DNA of 64,000 nucleotides from Fasciolopsis buskii (GCA_008360955.1 LUCM01001884.1:289232-353231), one strand, 5' to 3'. Counted from the first letter of the stretch, positions 24,264 through 36,666 are shown. Made by a program: numbers and translations. The notes: a model not told the origin generated them from the letters alone.

Positions 24264-24299
24264 CTGCAAGGCTTGCTCACCAGATAGCGTACATTTTCC

Positions 24300-25335
24300 A
24301 TGTTCAATTCAAGGGAACCGAATTGCAATACTCAAACTGTCGGTCGTAATACCGAAGCACTTAGCCATGTGTTCGTCAATCAGCACACATTTTCTTTGTT
24401 CGTTTGCAAATGGTGGCTAATTTTCGGCCCGTTCCCGTCTCTCATGCACCAGACCAATTGTCATAAGTTTGAAGTGCCGCAAAATGTACCTGACTGTGAG
24501 CAGAGAAGTGCTAGCCCACAGGTAACTGCTTTTGCCACATGCCATATACATTCACACACATTTTTTGCCTATCATGAAGGAACAAGGAGCATTGAAAGTT
24601 AGCCGCTCCGTCCTATGGATTCCAGCAATGATCGTTTGGTTGGGATTCTGGAAGTCGGATCATCAGGACTTATTTTGGTGCAATGTATGTTCGCAACATC
24701 GGATAACTGCGTAGGCGTGGTCACTAAGGTCAGTGACTGCCCCTTTATTCATCGATCCAGATCTTGTGGAAGGTTGGCTAACCGTGTTGTGGTCCTTGCG
24801 TCTGAATCTCATTCAAACCACCAGGAGTGGAAATGGATGTTGGGTCCTGTTATGAACCAAAAGCTGGATTGTGACTCAAACGGATTCACAGTGCACGATT
24901 CCAGTGAATCAGATAAGATCTTGATGAGAAAACCAAAATCACACTGGAAAAGCATTGGATCCATCGCGCAAAACTGCACCGGGAACCTACACCTGATACA
25001 CTGTAAGAATGACAAAACCGGTTGTGTGAATCTTCGGAGATTTTGTCTTACCATCCGTGTAGGATATTGCCGTTTGTAACGCTTTGCTGTTAAACATAAG
25101 TCAAAAAATTAGAAAATCCTTGGGGTCTTCCGTCTTTTGAACTTAGAAGTCCTAAGGAAACTCATACCATTTTAAATTGTTGGTTTTCATTTGCGATTAC
25201 TGTCAAACATGTTGCACTGAATTCAATAACACAAGCTAAAATGGGCTTAAGATCAGTTCATTTATTTCATTTCTTGCAGTCACTAACGATGTCACAATAT
25301 GCTCTTCCCTCGGGTGTTAATTTGTGCATGGAATA
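24300..25335. other. Long open frames without recognised product
   Basis: A plus-strand frame of 154 codons (24615-25079) is the second-longest in the window, but its product is Cys/His/Ser-rich and matches nothing I know. Inside it, NDRLVGILEVGSSGLILVQ is bounded by an acceptor-like ATGGATTCCAG and a donor-like GTATGT, so a short exon at about 24632-24686 is possible. I do not call a gene. Confidence 0.35.
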
Positions 25336-25339
25336 ATGA

Positions 25340-26235
25340 AGAAAGAATAAATATAATTTTATAAGTAAAGAAACCAGAGGCGACACTTCGAATGGGAAGA
25401 GGCCACTAACTTTGGCGATTACCACATTGTCTAATGCCTCCAATCACCGCCTGGGGGATCTCGTGGGCTCCAACGTGTCAGTGCAATTTGGTCTACTTGG
25501 TACACTTCATCTATTTCTGTCCCCCTTCCATGGACTGACAACTTCGATCCATCTTTCAACCACTGTCACCTTGGTGAGTATTGATCAATGAGGAAGTCGA
25601 TCCGTTGACATTATCACATGAAGTCTCAACCACCTTCACTCATTCAGATGAAATGCCTTCTTAGTTAATAAGCTCAGTAACTCAATGCGTGGCTAACTCC
25701 TAAGTTATTTGTAAACTTTTTTCACCATATTCTAGAAATACCGCGAATTTACGGTGTAAAAGCACTGACAGTCTTCATGTCTTCCATCTTCAGTGCCCGC
25801 CCTTCTGAAGCGTCTAATAGGACGGTCTTAGTCCCACCTTCTCCACTCGTTCCCTGATCGATAACTGAGTGCTACACCAAAGGCACAGATTTCTAAGGTT
25901 CGTAAACACCTCTTCGGTCTTCTGCTAACACAAGGACTTTTGGCCCGCCTTACGACTCTCCGATGAGATGCAACTGCCCATGTAACAAAACTTACCCATC
26001 TCACCCAACTCTTCGCCTACAAGAATCGAAACCACTCCAGTTGTATGGTAGCATATTAACACCGAAGGTCTAAAATACAGTCTAAAAATAATTACATTAT
26101 CGTTCAGTCGATCGAGAAGTAATAGAAAGGTAACTTGGTTTCCACTCGAAAGTAAAACATCATCCACAAATTCTGAATCAGGAAGTTTACTTGAGACAGT
26201 CTTAACGTCATTAGTAAGAAAACAAGTTGGCGAAC
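25340..26235 (-). mobile_element. RTE-like non-LTR retrotransposon, 3' part (pseudogene)
   Basis: Reading down the minus strand: LPDSEFVDDVLL (reverse transcriptase motif C, FVDD, usual form YADD) is followed by LLLDRLNDNVIIF, GEELGEMGKFCYMGSCISS (family YLGSCIS), VFTNLRNLCL, VLLHRKF, and finally a region with WSPRDPP and EALDNVV, the counterparts of GWGPRD and WLETLxDM. At least 340 codons of homology remain, broken by stops and frame changes. The 5' part (endonuclease and most of the polymerase) is absent. The same protein region is present in the older fragment at 10.35 kb. The element's 5' break falls at the start of the Penelope-like element on the other strand. Confidence 0.85.
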
Positions 26236-26269
26236 AAGTTCGTTTTCGGTGATTCACACTCATGCTATT

Positions 26270-28618
26270 ACATCAAAATATATATTAGGAAGAATTTTAA
26301 GAGCTCACGTTCAGTTCTTGAATGATTGCATACCTAAGTTCAGTGTTCCGAAACACTATCGTGCTCTATTAAGAAAAAACCGGATACATATTAATAAAAC
26401 GTCACTTCACACACTATCTCTTAAAGAACGTTATACTATGTGGGGAATTAGAGCGGACATTTGTGACATCAACTCATGTGCTCGACGAATTGAGCGAGGA
26501 GGAAAAACAATCTTTTGAGGAATACGTTCAAACCATTGCACCCAAGCAGGTGAATCAGAGGCGCCAAATGTTTATGAAACTACTGGAAGGATCAAAACCG
26601 TCGAGTGGATTTCCGCAGAACCCTGATCGATTTGTTCACTATTTGTCAGACATCAAGTAAGACAAGATACTGTTAGAATTGTTATCTCTGGGGCCCAACT
26701 TTTGTTGTCCAAATAGCCAAAGTGTACAAGTGCACTTGGAATTTCAATCTGAGAATCGTTCTTCTCAATTGTCAAATTTATCCCCCGCCGTCACAAGTGG
26801 AAATGCAAGCATTTAATTCAAATTTGGTGAACAACTGGTATCAGTTTCATGGCGCTAGACATAAACGAGTGGGTTGTTGAGGCCAGAACATAAGAGACAA
26901 TTAAGAGAACTGTAGAAAAATGCAGACATCATGTTATCAAGACCAAATAAGCGTGCAAGCATAGTTCTTCGCAACAAGTCTGATTAGTTAGCGAAAATGA
27001 AAGCCATTCTAAATGAAAAATCGAAATTTGCAAAAATGACGAAGGACAATGATAGAACACATTCGACTGAAAAATCCTTGTTCGGCAACTTGAAAGTGTT
27101 GAAGGAGAAGAGCAATAGATATGACCACATTCGAACTGATTCGGCGTACGGGAACCACTATTCCGAGGATACTGTTTGTCCCAAATAAACAAAAATGGAA
27201 TTCTTTTGAGGCCTATTCTAGACATGTACAATCAGTGGTATTACGCTGTGGGAAAATGACTGGCCAGGTTGCTGGAACCCTTTAGGCAGAAGATGGCAAG
27301 ACACATATGTGCTTATCGACTCCGTGAAAGGGTTACATATGAAACGATGATGAATGCTTTCTTTAGAAGTCATTGCCATTTCTGCCAACGTTCCGATCTG
27401 AGAAACAATCGATTACCTCAGTGAATACATCGAGAACAGTGGATTACCAGCAAGTCTTCCGATAGTTCACTTTAAAGAATTATCGTTCTTTTGTACATAC
27501 AACATCTATCTTAAATTTAACAATCAAATTTATCGCCAAAAGGACGGATTAATAATGGGGTGCCTACTCGATTCATTATCATCCGACATTTTCATGACAA
27601 AGTTGGAAGTGGCCCACTCGGATCGTCATTCCGAACCCTCCACTTATACAAACGCTACATGGATAACACTTGAATAATCAACACAACGACGAGAATTCAT
27701 CACCTACTGTATAAGTTCACCTCGGTTCAAGCAAATGTATAATTCACAACAGAGATGCAGCTGGATAGTGAAGCAACATTCTTAGATGCACTATTAAGTC
27801 GTCGAAAAGACGGTTCAGTTCGGCTTCCAGTACAAAAGAAAGTCACGTGGATTGGAAAATGCATCCATTTTTGCAGCTTTGTACCTCTTAGAGTGAAGAG
27901 AAACCTAATTAGGTATCTCATAATCGGGGCAAAATGAATATGCACAGAAAATACTCTTGAGGCAGAACCTCAGACCGTAAGAAGAGTATTCATTGAAAAT
28001 GGCTTTCCAAGTGGGTTAAATGATAAGGTGATGAGGACAAAAGAAGTTCTCATGAGGATGGCAGTAGAGAGAAGACTAATACGCGCATCCCTGCCATTCG
28101 AAGGCGACATGCCAGTAGAGATAGCATGAAGGCTGATTGGTGCTGTCAATAAGACACTTTACGCAACCAGGTTTCGACTCCTGTTCAAATCCCTCCCCGT
28201 GGTGTCGTTATGGTTGAAAGACAAAGTTCCTGATTCTGCAGACTCATTTTGTGTTTATTCATTCACATGTTCCTGTGGGACAATGTACATGGGGGGAAGG
28301 AACAGGCGCTTGTCTCAAGGCATCCGTGAGCACCACTCTGCATGGTTCGGCACAGGAACAGTTAAGTCACTTAGTAGGGCAGTCATTTCACACCTAACAC
28401 AGACTAACCACATCGTGACCGTGACGTAAGCTTTCTGGAGCCTGCATAAGGTCAGGGGTCAACAGTCTAGGTTGGCAAATTGTGGCGTCTTCAGCAGAAC
28501 GGAAGCTGCCGCGGTCTTCATAATCTTCCACTTTGGGTTCAAAATAATTAGTGGTTTCCCTTCAACTCCCCTGGCCCACCCCGGTCCCAAACCAACCCCC
28601 AGAACACAAAACAATTAA
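26270..28618 (+). mobile_element. Penelope-like element with GIY-YIG nuclease, degenerate
   Basis: A retroelement of the Penelope-like order, readable nearly end to end with stops and at least three frame changes. In order: N-terminal region (RAHVQFLNDCIPKF, about 26.3 kb), LSEEEKQSFEEYV, DRFVHYLSDIK, stop, DKILLELLSLGPNF (about 26.67 kb), the RPNKRAS motif (usual RPDKGSG, 26.94 kb), LLRPILDMYNQWY (27.21 kb), IYRQKDGLIMGC and DIFMTKLE (27.53-27.61 kb), catalytic-site remnant YKRYMDNT (27647; usual YxDD), TWIGKCIHFCSFVPLRVKR (27.85 kb), then a GIY-YIG-type nuclease (FTCSCGTMYMGG and IREHH, 28.26-28.34 kb) and a C-terminal tail to TAA at 28616-28618. From 27647 to 28429 one frame holds with only a few stops. 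The family makes cDNA by target-primed reverse transcription. This copy cannot encode an active protein. Confidence 0.92.
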
Positions 28619-30790
28619 CACAACACCAATGTCTTTACTCGAGTTACACATGCAACACCACAAATCCCTTTCACACATATTTCTATCTAACTTATCCAAT
28701 CCTCTTTAAAATTCTTAATATGAGTACGAAACACCGAAATGAGCTTGTTCGCCAATTTGTGTCTACTCAATGTGTTCAGTCGGAACTTCCAAGCGACGTC
28801 ATTATTCTTGATTATGAATAAACAGTTTCCTTAACCCATGAAAAGGCAAAATTTAAAAGAAATGCAAAATATGAAAACCCTGAATATTATTTCTTGTAAT
28901 GGAATACGGAGGAAACGCAAATTTTGCTCCAACTGCTAGCATGCAAGTATTAGAAAAAAACAGTCAATTCTTCTTGACAATTTTCAGTGAAACGTAAAAC
29001 CAGTATTCTTCACTCGGTCGAGTGCCGCATTCAGATTGGGTTAGGCAGTCTACAGAAAGTATATCTGTTCTATCGTACATCAACAGTGCGCTGACCGAGC
29101 TGGAAACCTACACGATTCACAAGCGTAGGCCTATGACGAACACCGAAAAATCGGTAAAGAGTAACAAATTCAAATGATCTCATTGTGATCCCAACCAGGT
29201 TACTTTATCTGGTTATCACTGGAGTATCATTCACCTTCCTCTTGTTCAGGCACAACAATCGGGTCACATCATTCTTGACGAGTTTATTCTTTTACTCCAT
29301 GTTGACCCCGGAAATTTTGCCACGTCCAAGATTTAGACCAGATCATCATCCCGGAAGAAGGACCGGGATAGTTCAGCTAGCCCGACGCTGCTATCACTTC
29401 AGATAGCCTGTCTGCCTGATAACTTTTGTTTCGGACGGAGGACTGATATTAATTCATACTGTTTCACTTGCAGGTTCACTGTGGACCTGGATCAGCTGAA
29501 CTGCTCCTCGATGTTCGACATAGCGCTATTGAAAGTGACTTATTGATCAGTTGAATTTCTTGCACATCCTTAGTCAAACCCATTTTCCGTGGGTAAATAC
29601 GCGTAACCACTTGGTAAATATCGTGGCATTTTCCGGTGTAGCCAGTTCGTTTCGTCTTCCTCTATATCTGTACCTGTCACTGTGCACCGTATTTTGAAGA
29701 CTTCTGACCAACTGTCGTCTCAGGAGTCTCTGCGCATCACTGTTCATTAAATGTGGAAGACCAGGTCTGCAAGCTCTTAGCAGTCCGATGGAAATCGAAG
29801 ATATTTTTCGCTTCATAGGCCAACATGACCTAAAATCTTGATGGACGTGTTGTGTGTTTCCTACTGACAGCCACATCGGTGTGGTTGCTTAAATGCCCAC
29901 AGTGGCTGGTAAGCTTACTGAGATTCCGCTGACACTGGTTTGTCTGCTTCTGTACTTTGCAGATTAGTCAAGCAACCATAACGAAAAATTCTGTCGCAGT
30001 GCATGCGGCACACGTATGGGCTATTTCATCTGTCCCTAATGTTTACCTGACCACAGGTACTTTCAGTACATATTACCGTATTAACGGCAGTGACTAGGAT
30101 TGAAATGGGTGATTACTGCTTAAAGTTAACTGCACAGGATAGGCGGTTTCCGTGTTTGTGTGACATCAGATTAGGGTCAAACAAGCGTGGATACAGACTA
30201 AGGCGTGATCTGAGGCCACAGACAACTAGAAATATCCACAATTACCGACTGATCCAAGCCACCAGTGACCATTAGGAATGTGTTCATTCTGCATCCAACG
30301 TGTTGAAGGCGAAGATGAGCGCCGGTTAGCCGAATGATGCACTTGCAAGAAATATTTGATTGAAGCTTTCGCCTTAGTTGATTTGATAGGACTGGACAGC
30401 AAAAAGGCCTTTAATATGACTTCATTTCTCCGTAAACATCCGCCAAGTGCATTGAAATTCCTAACAATGTCCAAAAGGTTCTTTGGACACGCAAGTTTTG
30501 AAAGAATTGGAACATTACGGGCGTGGACAGCTGCAAAAATACGGCAAAAAATCAATGACGCTTCAGTCGATTTTTGTTGGGAAGCATAGAACTTCCCAAC
30601 CCAATTACATTGGAACACCTGTTGGTTAACAGAGACCAACGGGGCTCATTCGGTTCTCGTACTCAGATTGATCCGTTTGCCGGCAATGCTACGAAGATTA
30701 GGAGTCGGGTCTAATGGATAGCCATGGATGACGCGAGAAATGAGGATTTAAGAGTACCAAAACGGATCAATGAAGTTTTCTGTCCTAAAA
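28619..30790. other. No gene called; two exon-like stretches
   Basis: At 29185-29406 a frame contains a hydrophobic run (YLVITGVSFTFLLFRHNN) and then a basic Pro/Arg-rich stretch. A strong acceptor (TTTCACTTGCAG, ending about 29473) opens a 26-codon frame (GPGSAELLLDVRHSAIESD) ending in TGA. At 30338-30589 an 84-codon frame is protein-like. None has a recognised family or matched borders at both ends, so they are left uncalled. Confidence 0.35.
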
Positions 30791-30796
30791 GTTTCA

Positions 30797-30950
30797 GCCG
30801 GCAATGGCCTCGCGGATAAGATCCTGGCGTTTGGACCTGGAGGTCGCGGGTTCGAGTCCCATCAACACCGGTCAACTTCCCCACTTGACAGCCCCCTTCC
30901 TGAAAAATGATGTACATTGTCATTCCACTAGTAAAATAAAGTAAATCCTA
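30797..30950 (+). mobile_element. tRNA-derived SINE, family A
   Basis: Head: AATGGCCTCGCGGATAAGAT (A-box region), B box GGTTCGAGTCC at 30849-30859, then CACCGGTCAACTTCCCCACT, then CCTTCCTGAAAAATGATGTA and CATTGTCATTCC, ending in an A-rich stretch (AAAATAAAGTAAA). This copy shares with the 38.0 kb copy the segment CAGCCCCC...CCTTCCTGAAAAATGATGTA, confirming a common source. Confidence 0.9.
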
Positions 30951-33900
30951 AAAGATAAAAGATAAATTATCCTGATTTGGGAAACTTAGCGTTCCACTCT
31001 TACAGTCTGCGCAATCTGAAGGCAGACAAATAAGGTAAGAACTCAGACTTGGGAAACTTGCTGGATATAGGCACTACCTTTCCACTACTGATGTTGTCAG
31101 ATAAATCGATGAAAATGACAACCATTCGTGAAAACCTCCAAGCAGCCTACATAGTACAAGTGAAACATAGGAAGATTTCCCACGGACTGGGACTGGAAGT
31201 GACTGAGTAAATGATGCTTCACAGTTACCCGATCACCGAAAGATTTCTTTGGGGATTGCCAACCGGAAGCTCTAAGTCAAAAGTCTGGTTTACAATACAT
31301 TAGGGTTCTAAGCAACTGCAGAAAAGTGACTGAGGCACCCGTGTCACTACTTCTTCAGGCCTTTCCTACGCTGGTATGCGTATTATCACCAACGGTTCAA
31401 AACATATGTTCACTCTATGCACTCAGGCAACCCTAGTCGAACGGTTGAGAGGCTGCACAAACAGCCCGGCTGCATCCAGTCAGTGAGGTCCACTGATATT
31501 TGACGGTGTTGAGAGAAATCGCAAACATCCCCATCCCCACCCGTGTCCCATTAGAGGGGAGATTGAGGAAAGTAAAAGGCTTCCCTTCTTGTTTTTCGTT
31601 GTTGGTCATAGAAAACCACAGGTTTCTCAGACAACTAACATTCTGATTGCGAACCTTGACAGAATTCTGCCAATTTACCTGTCAGATGCAGCTGGATATT
31701 CGGTTTGGAAAACGCACCTTACAACATACATTGAATCCCAGAGACATACATCGTATCACACTCCGCCCAGGTTCATTCTCCTTTTGATGAGTGTGTAAGG
31801 TGTTCATTGATGAAAGAGAATTGATCGCCACAACAAGTTCCACTGCGTTGTTCATTTTTGTATTGTACTGCAATTTCTATTTCGCTTCCGGATGTGTTTA
31901 CTGTTATTTATTTTTTTTGTCCGTTTTGCTTTCTCCAGTTCTCAGTACCAAATCAGGAAACAATGGGAACCGATTTGTCATTCAGTGATGGCGAGGAGTT
32001 TCAAATTTTCATAGACACTTTAAGAGATAATGATTCAGTGACACCGTGAAAACAACATGCTGGAGGCAGAAAAAACAAAATCATTGCCCAACAATTTGAC
32101 AATGGCTCCAAATAGCAAAGGGTTTTTCGTCACACATTTTGGCATCGAACACGATGTGCAAATTTCAAAGGGATATCAACGTGATTAATCCAAATGAACT
32201 TTTGAGAATAACTTGAAGAATAATTATGCCAGCAAATTTGTATATCAGCCAATAAAGCGAACTAATGTTTTCTGTTCGTGAATGGACAAGGTGTGCTTAA
32301 TCCAAAAACCGGATCCAAACAAGCCGACACTCTTATTTCAGTCAAAAAAGCAGCTTGAGGCCAGTCACATGACAGATTGAAAAAGGGTCATTTGTTGAAT
32401 AGATGTTTATGACAGATACTAACCTAATCTTATAAAGGTGGAGCCTTGCGCTTGGCAAAGGACCAGGTTACGCGTGTGAATTCGTCGATAGTCAGACGTG
32501 ATGGTGGACTATGTGCGAACGCCATACAGGCCGTTAGCGGATTTCACCCCACTGAAGTATGGCAATGAGGAACTGAAATATCGATTGCTTTCACTCTTCT
32601 TGACAGGTTGGACAAGCGTTGAAGGTCAACCTTCAGTGAAGCCTTGTTCTGATATTCGTTCGTTGTCGTTTAGTTGCGGTGTAGTGCTAGGGAGATTCGT
32701 ACCAGAACTGTTTTCGTCTATCGCGCTCATGGAGAATCCGTGCTTTTCGGTCGTGTCTTAGATGTTGTGCCCTTACCCATTTTGCGTTAGTCATTCATAT
32801 ACAGAGAAGAAATAGGGATCAGCAGGAAATGGAACATGTGTTGTAAAATCTCATGCATATCACACCATGGGACCATTGACGAGTTACTGGCCATTTTACC
32901 ACCTACCGCGTCCAGTGATTTTCAAACCACAATAATTTTGACGGCCTATTCCGGTTAACAGTCTGCCGGTATTTTGCACCAATTTCTTTTGCTCTTCCCG
33001 TTTTCATTCGCACGGACATGCTGTCAGCCAGAGGGCTGGCAAATGCTTGCAAGTAAAGAATGACAAACAAGACATTCTTTCTGTTTGTCTGAAAATTTGG
33101 CCGACATGTAAATCAGTTAATCGATGTTTTGTTTTCCTTCCTTTTCTCACTCTCCCTCTCCCTTTAGCACACACACACACACACAAGCAAAACTCCTAGC
33201 GGGTTAAGAACATCACATAGATTAGGCTACCTGGAACAGTTTGTTAATTTTCTTGTTCTTCTTTGTGTTCCACCTTCCGTAGCACGACGGATGTGTTTTC
33301 CCGATAAACATTTCGGAGACATTTGATCGTGTGTCCTGGCTCCGATGGCATTGTTGAGTACATTAATCGGATTTATTCGGTAGGCCAAACTAGCGACTGA
33401 GGAACTAGACGGATGCCAAAAGACAAGGAAAGATAACAAAGCTGAATTCCTGATTCTCCTTCCCCTACTCCTCTTCCTACCTGATAGCATTTCCAATTCC
33501 GGGTATCTGATTAACGCATTCGTTCGTATTGCTGAACATGACAGATAACTTGACTTAAAGAACAACAACTCCACGACCGACGTTAATGGCGAAACAAAAA
33601 CCGAAAGGACAGTGTCCATGAATCTAGTTTGTGTCCTACGGGGAGTTGATTGCCAACTTAAAACATCGAGACGAGGTCCAGGGGAAATCTGATGCAAGGG
33701 TAAATTTGGACGCGAAAAAAGCAGTAGGATTTAGTAGATTATAGTCGCTTGAATGAAAAAAATGAGTTGCCTTTGGAATTACCCTTGTTCATTTTGCATT
33801 TGTATTCGTTGGCCATTGCTTTTTTAAAAATATAAAATATAAAATACAGACCCCCCAAATGGTCAACCGATTATCCGAAAAGGATGGTTGCATCGATTAC

Positions 33901-36010
33901 ACGAATAACTTCATCACTAACTGGGCATTTTTTCGCTATTTTTGGGGAATCATCCGTACGCAACAGATTCGTACAAATCATTTTCGTGAACTGCGTGGTT
34001 CACCATCCCGATTTCTGTTGCTTAGGAATTTAACACCTTTTTAAGCTTTTCAAGTTTTACACCTGGCAAATTCTGTCTTAGAAAGTCTGGTGTCAGAAAT
34101 TACGTTTGCACCCCCAGGAATCGGTTTCAGTCAAAGTCGAGAACAATAGGAACATATCCATAGACGATGGCAACAAAACATTTCCCGCTATTAAATTTTA
34201 TCGGAAATCAGAGACTGGGGAACTCATCCTGTTTCTTCTATTTGCCGAGGTGCTTCGAATTGAACTTGGAAGGAGGCGCACATGATGAATATCAAATCAA
34301 ACGTAAACTGGTATTTTATACTATTCACTTGGGTTTTTCTGGTTGGTTTGGTCAAGTGTAACTGAACGATGCAGTTCTCAAGTATACTGTGCATAAATAC
34401 AAACGGCCAGGTCTTCTCCATTTTCGTTTGGTCATTTTCGTACGTAAATTTATGCACATAAATATATACATTTATTTATGTTGTACTTTCCCGGGAGGTC
34501 GTTTTCCTTTCCGGACATTTTGAATTGGTTTTCATTCCTCACTTTCATTAGATGATTTCAGTAGTCGCAGATGTACGTGCATAGCAACAGTGTTGTGCCC
34601 TGGACGACAAGCAATTCAAGTTTACCTGATAAACTGCACAACAGAAAACTCCATCGTTTCTTTGCTCTTTATCGCGATTTTGACTGCATGTATCGCCACC
34701 TATGATGCAACCGGAATTACCCCCGAATTAATATCTGACATGTTTTATCCATCGTAAGATCCTCCAGAATGTTGAGTTTGTTTAAGATTTTCTTGTTAAA
34801 CATCCGCTTTTCGATTGGGATAAGGCCAGCTAAACCTGGGCATTTGTGGGTGTCAAGGTAAAAAGACCTGAACGCGAGGATGAAGTAGAGAAAGTTCGGA
34901 AACCTGTGTGAAGATGCCCTGGGATTTTCCCTGGTTTATGTCAAATAATATTAACCTTCGTTCTTGTTTGACAGAATCCCGATTGTGGCTGTATTTAGGC
35001 GATAAAGCTACTTAATTCTTAATTGGAATAGTTTATTTTAACTGGGGTTTAAAAATCGCCATTGACCGCGAACTGTAGAGATAATATTTAAAAGAGATGC
35101 TCAGTTAAGTTAAAATTGATTGCATCAAGGTTACTTAAGCGACCCACGTTAATTGCCTGCGTTTCTATTGGCATAGTTAACCACCCAGTATGAAACAATT
35201 GAATCTTTTAGTACTGCATTATGGAACGTGATGGGCTGATTAAAAACCATTCCTTAATTCAAGTTTTTATTGATTTATATTCATATTTCACGATTAACCA
35301 ATAGCATGTATTGGTTTTTTATGCAGAAATTCAGTCGCTTTTAAAAGCGAAGAGTCATTTATTTATATTCGTGTAATACTTTTATTGCAAGAGTTCTCTT
35401 CCGAATCCCGAGAGAAATTGCCATCTGTTTCATGCATCTCTATCCGGCGAAAAAGAAAGAATATTTAAGTGTTCCAAGTGTTACTGGAAGTATTTTCCTG
35501 CTTTGGGGCGGGAAACGCAAGTCATCCAAAACAATGATGGAAAAAGCTAAACGCTTCAATTTGGCGCCCTCTTAGATTCTTTCCGATGAATGCACAGTAA
35601 GCAGCAGCCCGGGAAACGCCTTCTGAAGAGACATTGATGGCAAGATAGTTTTCGAAAACTTCCAATTTCTTGTACCTGTCCAAGTTTTTACTGTGGTACG
35701 AATAAAATAAAACAAGTTCCCATAATTGACCAATACAAAAGGCTGGGGGGAAACCAGCCATTATGATAGCGCAGATTTCCCTTGATTATGACCCATCAAA
35801 TAACAGAAGAATGCTGTACTGGCTGAAGGACGCTGTGTTGTACTCCACAAGAATTTAGTAAACTAGTTATCCTGAATAGAATGCTTACCTTTCAACTTAA
35901 AGGAATTTATGTGAAAGCGCAATTAGCTCTAGAATGTGCGTTGTATCGTGAGCACACCATGGATCTTACTGCTGTGTAACTTAACTTGGACTTTTTGACG
36001 TGATAATTCA
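30951..36010. other. No gene recognised
   Basis: About 5 kb without a recognisable gene. It includes a 156-codon minus-strand frame at 33227-33697 that I could not assign, a 29-nt exon-like segment at 31006-31034 (see findings) and a minus-strand frame at 35522-35761 containing AINVSSEGVSRAAAYCAFIG. All lack paired splice borders or family resemblance. Confidence 0.4.
33168..33185. repeat. (AC)n microsatellite
   Basis: About nine CA/AC dinucleotide units following a pyrimidine-rich tract (CTCACTCTCCCTCTCCC). Confidence 0.9.
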
Positions 36011-36014
36011 GTGA

Positions 36015-36119
36015 TGTCTGCACAGTGGAGGAGCTATATCGAAATGACCACAATGGCGAGTCCGTCCATTTTCTGGCATTAACGAATACTGAATTTATAG
36101 AAGTCCGTGAACTAAACTG
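36015..36119 (+). CDS. Candidate terminal exon, unknown protein
   Basis: After an acceptor-like ...GACGTGATAATTCAG a frame of 34 codons runs to TGA at 36117-36119. The product is acidic and protein-like: DVCTVEELYRNDHNGESV followed by HFLALTNTEFIEVRELN. The acceptor lacks a strong pyrimidine tract and no upstream exon was found. It lies about 500 bases before the better-supported exon pair at 36.6-37.4 kb on the same strand, but a stop here means it cannot be an internal exon of that gene in this frame. Confidence 0.25.
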
Positions 36120-36370
36120 ATGTGGACAAATCGCATTTCGCTCTGCCTAGAGGGATTGAAATGCCTCTTGGTGGAGTCGCACAGTTAATGGATAAGGATT
36201 GAACTTCTAGGATCTCAGCATGATCAAATTTTATGGCTTCTTGCTACGCAGCCTCGTTATTTTCGATGGAATCATAGAAATGCCAAATGAAAGTTCTTCG
36301 GTCTTTATGTCATTGCATTTTGAGGCGGAACGTTTGCAGACAAAACTTTTTACACAAAATTCGACAAACC

Positions 36371-36422
36371 ATACACACATACATACATAAATGTGAATGT
36401 ATACATATATATATATATATGC
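36371..36422. repeat. AT-rich simple repeat (ACAT / TA)n
   Basis: ACACACATACATACATAA is followed by GTATACA and about ten TA units. Confidence 0.85.
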
Positions 36423-36628
36423 TGCATGTGTAATTTGATTTTGCGGTTTACGGGGAGTTTTTATTTCCTGAGTGACCACCACCTAACACTCTCTCCCCCG
36501 CCAGATATCTTCCAGACAGTCACAATTATACTCCTTTGATTTACGTGGTATTTAAATGAGGTATACCACATAATGAAATGGGAGAATGAAAACCAAATAG
36601 CAAAACGTTTGCTAATCTATCCTTTCAG

Positions 36629-36666
36629 AAATTACTAAGATTTGCGAAGATGCAAATGAACTTTTG
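36629..36666 (+). CDS. Candidate 38-nt internal exon, in phase with the exon at 37151
   Basis: Flanked by a good acceptor (AATCTATCCTTTCAG, ending 36628) and a consensus donor (CTTTTG followed by GTAAGC at 36667). Two leading bases complete an upstream codon; the rest reads ITKICEDANELL, a helical, acidic segment. The last codon is complete, so it joins in phase 0 to the next candidate exon at 37151, giving ...NELL-KSLSKSSRQ... Both borders good and phase preserved across a 484-base intron make this one of the more credible exons here, though the product is unknown. Confidence 0.42.

Noticed and set aside
24532..24714. Second overlapping plus-strand frame as a gene
   Set aside because: A register shadow of the longer frame; no independent support.
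24615..25079. 154-codon plus-strand frame as a gene
   Set aside because: Composition is irregular, no family resemblance, and in 64 kb of this composition a frame of this length can occur by chance; only a short internal stretch has splice-like borders.
26463..26660. Host exon ending at a GTAAGA donor (26656)
   Set aside because: At first it looked like a spliced exon, but the protein continues in the same frame past the stop into Penelope-like sequence, so it is part of that element.
30338..30589. Reverse transcriptase motif A in a plus-strand frame (LDSKKAF)
   Set aside because: The resemblance is a few residues long and no other polymerase motif follows in any frame downstream.
33227..33697. 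156-codon minus-strand frame as a gene
   Set aside because: The longest frame, but the product has no recognisable domain and changes character along its length; the end near 33240-33330 looks like read-through of repeat DNA.
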